NCBI GenBank assembly: GCA_934693235.1
Contig: CAKUUY010000001.1
Span: 1 to 64,000 of the forward strand
DNA length: 64,000 nt
Direction of reading: 5' to 3'
Origin: an uncultured Candidatus Melainabacteria bacterium
GTDB taxonomy: Bacteria; Cyanobacteriota; Vampirovibrionia; Gastranaerophilales; Gastranaerophilaceae
This document shows positions 60,535 through 64,000 of the stretch, in pieces. Position 1 is the stretch's first letter. Each line of letters starts with the position of its first letter. Below the pieces are notes generated by a model, which saw only the letters and a list, made by a program, of their open reading frames with translations, made no database searches and was not told the origin of the DNA. Position numbers and translations under genes: made by a program.

Positions 60535-61253
60535 AAAATATCTCCCATTGTTAATATAAACTCTTTATTATTCTTTTCAATTACAAGTTCGCCGTTATTG
60601 TCTATCCTTTTGGCAAAGCCGGATTTTTGGTTATTGAAAACTTGTACAGAAATCTCTTTCCCTAAAATATTACATCTTTCAATATATTCTTTTTTTACCA
60701 TGGAAAAACCTTGTTTGAGAAATTCTTCATAGTTCTTAAAAAATTCGTTTATTAACTTTTCAGTAAACAGTTTTTTATCAACGTATTCTCTTTCTAGTTC
60801 TATGTTTAAAGCTGTAGCAACTCGTTCTTTAATTTGTTTTAAATCACTTTTATCAGCGTTTAAGTTTACTCCAATACCAAGAACCAACCCTTTAAAAATT
60901 TCACCATGCATGACTGTTTCAGATAAAATTCCGGAAATTTTACCACCGTTGACCATGACATCATTTGGCCATTTTATTTTCGGAGAAAGTCCATATTCTT
61001 CCAAAATTCTAGCCAAAATGACAGACAAATACTGAGTTAAGTTTGAATAAACCTCCTTGAATGTATTAGATGGTTTTAACACAATTGTCATGAATAAATT
61101 TCCATCTCCCAAATCAATCCATTTTCTGTCAAAACGTCCGCGTCCGCAAGTTTGAGAGTTCGCAATAATTACAGTTTTATCCTCTATGCTATCCAGATTT
61201 TTTTTAGCATAAAGGTTGGTAGAATCTACTTCTTCCAATTGAACAATATTCAT
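60531..61253 (-). CDS. birA: Biotin-protein ligase
   Basis: A 240-residue ligase without the DNA-binding domain of E. coli BirA. It activates biotin as biotinyl-AMP and attaches it to acceptor Lys residues. CGRGRFDRKW and KWPNDVMVNGGKISGIL are the biotin/ATP site. The ATG at 61253 follows AGGGG. It is first in the decarboxylase operon, so its main client here is likely OadA. Confidence 0.95.
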   Translation of the reverse strand: MNIVQLEEVDSTNLYAKKNLDSIEDKTVIIANSQTCGRGRFDRKWIDLGDGNLFMTIVLKPSNTFKEVYSNLTQYLSVILARILEEYGLSPKIKWPNDVMVNGGKISGILSETVMHGEIFKGLVLGIGVNLNADKSDLKQIKERVATALNIELEREYVDKKLFTEKLINEFFKNYEEFLKQGFSMVKKEYIERCNILGKEISVQVFNNQKSGFAKRIDNNGELVIEKNNKEFILTMGDIL

Positions 61254-61309
61254 TTTATCCCCTAACATATAGTAAATTATATATCTATACTAACCTAAAC
61301 AAAAAAAAT

Positions 61310-61337
61310 TTGCGATTTTTTTTTTACGAGTTAAAAT
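61310..61337 (+). promoter_or_regulatory. Promoter of the ATP synthase operon
   Basis: TTGCGA (61310-61315), a 16-base spacer and TAAAAT (61332-61337). The start is expected near 61344. It is divergent from the birA promoter region. Confidence 0.6.
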
Positions 61338-61359
61338 TGAGTCACGAGGGAGAGAAAAC

Positions 61360-62052
61360 ATGGAACATTGGATTTACACATTAAAGATTTTTGGACATGC
61401 AGTATCTTTAAACTTGGATACAATATTTACCATGTTGTTTGCAATGGCTGTTGTAATAATATTTGCATTGCTTGCAACGAGACATTTATCAATAATCCCC
61501 GGAAAACTTCAAGCTATATCTGAAAGTATTATGAAGTTTTTTTATGGGACTCTTGATACAATGGTTGCGAATGACAACAGACGCCATATCCCATTAGTTG
61601 CATCATTGTTTTTATTTATTATTACTGCAAACTTGATGGGGCAGCTTCCTCTAAGAATAATTAATTTGAAAAACGGTGCAGAACTCGCATCGCCTACAAA
61701 CGATATTAACTTAACCGCTGCGATGGCGGTAATAGTTTTGATATATTATGTAACAATGGGGGTTAAAGCTAAAGGTGCAAAATTTTTCTTGCATGAATTG
61801 AGTTTTACCGAAATTGTTATGGCATTGGTTGAAGTGTTAGAAATGGTTACAAGACCGTTAAGTTTGGCAATCCGACTTTTTGCAAATGTATTTGCAGGAG
61901 AAATTCTCGTGTCAATTGCATTAGGAGGTTTGGCTTATTTCTTACCGCTTCCAATTATGTTATTTGAAATATTAGTTGCTTTTATTCAGGCAACTGTATT
62001 TATGATGTTGACGATAGCCTATATCGGTTCGGCAACAGGAGATGAACACTAA
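61360..62052 (+). CDS. atpB: F-type ATP synthase subunit a
   Basis: A 230-residue membrane subunit forming the ion half-channels. The essential Arg lies in LAIRLFANVFAGEI, and NLMGQLP is a conserved part of helix 2. Five helices are predicted. GAGGGAGAG precedes the ATG. No atpI is seen upstream. Confidence 0.96.
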   Translation: MEHWIYTLKIFGHAVSLNLDTIFTMLFAMAVVIIFALLATRHLSIIPGKLQAISESIMKFFYGTLDTMVANDNRRHIPLVASLFLFIITANLMGQLPLRIINLKNGAELASPTNDINLTAAMAVIVLIYYVTMGVKAKGAKFFLHELSFTEIVMALVEVLEMVTRPLSLAIRLFANVFAGEILVSIALGGLAYFLPLPIMLFEILVAFIQATVFMMLTIAYIGSATGDEH

Positions 62053-62083
62053 ACATAATAGTTATAATAAAAGGAGAGAAATT

Positions 62084-62323
62084 ATGGTAGACACAGCTAC
62101 AGTTTCACAAATGGCACACTTGGGTGCTGGTATTGCAATCGGTTTTGGTGCAGTAGGCGCAGGACTTGGTATTGGTTTCGCTACAAAAGGATTGATGGAT
62201 GCAGTTTCAAGACAGCCTGAAGTTGCCGGTAAAGCATTCGGGTTCTTCTTGCTAGGTGCAGCTTTGTCAGAAGCTTGTGCTTTGTACGCATTTGTTATTG
62301 CATTTATGTTATTAGGTAAATAA
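62084..62323 (+). CDS. atpE: F-type ATP synthase subunit c
   Basis: A 79-residue hairpin that forms the rotor ring. The RQPE loop joins the two helices, and the ion-binding Glu lies in LSEACALYAF of helix 2. The Gln usually needed for Na+ binding in helix 1 (GxGQG) is replaced (GLGIG), so proton coupling is more likely. The ATG at 62084 follows AAGGAGAG. Confidence 0.95.
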   Translation: MVDTATVSQMAHLGAGIAIGFGAVGAGLGIGFATKGLMDAVSRQPEVAGKAFGFFLLGAALSEACALYAFVIAFMLLGK

Positions 62324-62375
62324 GCAGCGAAGCGGCTCGGAATTGAAGCGGCTAAGCGGAATTGCTAGTAGAAAA

Positions 62376-62596
62376 GGTAAGAACGGGAACAAGCGTTTAG
62401 AAAATCGAAGAATATTTATAAAATTTTTCGATAAGCATAGTGACTGTCGTTCAGCTAGCAAAACAACACCGATATTTACACAGAGGGTAAGAACGGGAAC
62501 AAGCGTTTAGAAAGTTGGAAAAATATTTATAAAATTTTTTAATAAGCGCAGTGACTAACGTTCAACTAGCAAAATAACACCGATATTTACACAGAG
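62376..62596 (+). repeat. 110-bp tandem duplication between atpE and the b' gene
   Basis: Copy 1 is 62376-62485 and copy 2 is 62486-62596. Both begin GGTAAGAACGGGAACAAGCG and end CACCGATATTTACACAGAG. A third copy begins and turns into the ribosome-binding site GAGGGTAAA of the next gene. The rest of 62324-62602 has no gene. A stem CGAAGAATATTT/AAATTTTTCG is possible in each copy. Confidence 0.85.
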
Positions 62597-62602
62597 GGTA
62601 AA

Positions 62603-63073
62603 ATGGAATTTAACGCAACATTTTTAGTATCAGCAATAAGTTTTATAATATTTACGGTTGTAATGAATAAAATATTCTATAAGCCGTTGGAACGCGTTAT
62701 GGATGAACGTCAAAAGTTCATTGATGACGCAAAATCAGATGCCCTTAATTCAAACAATCAAGCAGAGGTTATATTGAAAATCAAAGAAGATAGGTTGAAT
62801 AAATCGGCGTCTGATTCTAAAAAAATTGTTGCAGATAAGCTTGAAGCTGCGAATAAGAATTCCAGAATCTTAACAGATAATGCAAAGCAAAAAACACAGG
62901 ATGAAATATCTTCTGTCAAATCAACCCTTCAAAACGAAGCTCATCAAACTTCAGAGGAGCTAAAGTTAAAAGTAAAAGACTTGGCAGAAGTAATATCATC
63001 AAAGGTTCTCGGAATGGATACGCATATCGAGAACTTAGACAATGAACTTGTAAACAGGATATTTAACAAATGA
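62603..63073 (+). CDS. atpG: F-type ATP synthase subunit b' (first b-type subunit)
   Basis: A 156-residue protein with one N-terminal membrane helix (TFLVSAISFIIFTVVM), the conserved FYKPLERVMDER and a long coiled coil. With the second b-type gene it would form the peripheral stalk as in cyanobacteria (b' and b). I use atpG in the cyanobacterial sense. It overlaps the next gene by 4 bases. Confidence 0.88.
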   Translation: MEFNATFLVSAISFIIFTVVMNKIFYKPLERVMDERQKFIDDAKSDALNSNNQAEVILKIKEDRLNKSASDSKKIVADKLEAANKNSRILTDNAKQKTQDEISSVKSTLQNEAHQTSEELKLKVKDLAEVISSKVLGMDTHIENLDNELVNRIFNK

Positions 63074-63573
63074 ATGAATTGGCAAATTTTTGGAATATCA
63101 TAGTAGAATCAAATACTTTTAATTTTGCAGTATTATTGATAATTTTTGCAATATTGTACAAAAAAATGAATGTGTCTGACGGAATTGAAAAGATTAAGCT
63201 AGGTATTATTAATTCAATTAATAGTGTGAAAGAAGAGCAAGAATGTGCTAAAAGTAAATTGAAAAAAGCTCAAAAATCTATTGAAAATATTGATAATGAT
63301 ATTGCAAAACAGTTAGAAGAGGCCTCTCAAAGAGGTGATGGACTTGCAACTCAAATAATTGCCAGTGCAGATGCAAAAGTCAAGCAAATTGAAAAGAATG
63401 CAGAAAGGGTTATAGAGGCAGAAGAAAAGACTTTGTCTGCTAAAATGACAGGAAAAACATTGGATGCTTCAATTGAACTTGCTAAAAAACATATCGTTTC
63501 AACTCTAGAAAATAATCAAGACTTGCATAACAAGTTTATTGATGAAAGTATTGAAAATATAGACAGGATATAA
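63070..63573 (+). CDS. atpF: F-type ATP synthase subunit b (second b-type subunit)
   Basis: A 167-residue protein: N-terminal helix FNFAVLLIIFAILYKKM, then a long charged coiled coil. It lacks much identity with the preceding b' protein, consistent with a heterodimeric stalk. It is coupled by overlap with b' and lies 3 bases before the delta gene. Confidence 0.88.
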   Translation: MNELANFWNIIVESNTFNFAVLLIIFAILYKKMNVSDGIEKIKLGIINSINSVKEEQECAKSKLKKAQKSIENIDNDIAKQLEEASQRGDGLATQIIASADAKVKQIEKNAERVIEAEEKTLSAKMTGKTLDASIELAKKHIVSTLENNQDLHNKFIDESIENIDRI

Positions 63574-63576
63574 CTT

Positions 63577-64000
63577 ATGAGTACAAGTAATAAAATTTCA
63601 ACATCAGCTCAAAATTATGCAGACTCGTTGATTAAAGTCGGACAAGATGGAGTTATGAGTTTTGACAATATTCTTAAGGACTTGAATACAATTAAAGAAA
63701 TTATATCAAGCTCTCAAGAGTTGGGTAGTGTGATGGAAAATCCTGCTATTTCCGGGAAAACAAAAGATGAAATTTTAAATAATGTATTTTCAAATCAAAT
63801 CAATGAAAAACTAATTAACTTTTTGAAAGTTTTGCTTGATAAAAAAAGGTTTAATGAATTGGATGAAATAATTGATGCTTATTCAGTTAAAGTGGATGAA
63901 ATTCACAATATAAAAAGAGTTGAAGTTATTTCAGCAGTAGAAGTTTCAAATGATAGAAGAAAAAGATTAATAGAAAAACTTCAAAACAAATTGCAAAAAA
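63577..64000 (+). CDS. atpH: F-type ATP synthase subunit delta, 5' part
   Basis: About 141 residues are visible before the window ends. It starts MSTSNKISTSAQNYADSLIK, with the delta/OSCP features AQNYADSL and LLDKKRFNELDEIIDAY. It connects the stalk to F1. It is truncated by the window end, not broken. Confidence 0.92.
   Translation, partial: MSTSNKISTSAQNYADSLIKVGQDGVMSFDNILKDLNTIKEIISSSQELGSVMENPAISGKTKDEILNNVFSNQINEKLINFLKVLLDKKRFNELDEIIDAYSVKVDEIHNIKRVEVISAVEVSNDRRKRLIEKLQNKLQK

Overview
The window is low-G+C chromosomal DNA, densely packed on both strands. It most likely comes from a gut member of the non-photosynthetic cyanobacterial sister lineage (Melainabacteria/Vampirovibrionia, Gastranaerophilales type). 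The lineage is an inference from gene content. It rests on a response regulator close to cyanobacterial RpaB/Ycf27, an ATP synthase operon in cyanobacterial order with two b-type subunits (a-c-b'-b-delta), several prepilin-like proteins with an FTLAEVLITLGIIGVVAA-type N-terminus, and a KDO-lipopolysaccharide gene (kdsB). Strict fermentative metabolism is indicated by pyruvate:ferredoxin oxidoreductase, the [FeFe]-hydrogenase maturase HydG, a biotin-dependent sodium-pump decarboxylase, superoxide reductase with ferritin, and a hybrid-cluster-protein relative.

Layout. 1-8.8 kb: end of nifJ, mnmA, hydG, then a minus-strand run (formyltransferase, smpB, a peptide ABC ATPase, recR-ebfC). 8.8-15.1 kb: a matrixin-like protease, accD-accA-prmA-kdsB and the RpaB-like regulator. 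15.2-16.1 kb: tRNA-His with a very small element (HEPN/MNT pair) between direct repeats of the tRNA 3' end. 16-35.6 kb: an accessory-looking stretch of hypothetical proteins, HExxH proteins, TPR proteins, prepilins and poly-G loci, with rpsU, wecB and an Hcp-like gene between them. 35.6-40.3 kb: two-component system plus ferritin/desulfoferrodoxin. 41.3 kb: a large-type SRP RNA. 41.6-57.2 kb: envelope and glycan genes, a glucan phosphorylase homologue, glgC, a leuC-type dehydratase and an ECF sigma/anti-sigma pair. 57.3-61.3 kb: birA-oadG-oadA-oadB. 61.3-64 kb: the ATP synthase operon, running off the window end.

The most interesting signal is a recurring poly-G module at four places (7731, 18736, 23494, 28517). 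Each has a start codon, a short leader and a run of 9-12 G. At 18736 and 28517 the run is followed by 60-bp repeats (20 codons) and then a prepilin domain with no start codon of its own. With the 10 G present, the leader frame stops a few codons later. With 11 (or 8) G it runs through the repeats into the prepilin. Differences between repeats at 18736 are mostly synonymous in exactly that frame, so the fused frame appears to have been under protein-level selection. This looks like a slipped-strand (phase-variable) switch for surface pseudopilins, not one I know to be described in this lineage.

A second theme is transcription start at the A of the start codon. At mnmA, the 8865 protease, 40415 and three of the four poly-G loci, a -10 hexamer ends exactly 7 bases before the ATG and little or no ribosome-binding site is seen, which suggests leaderless mRNAs.
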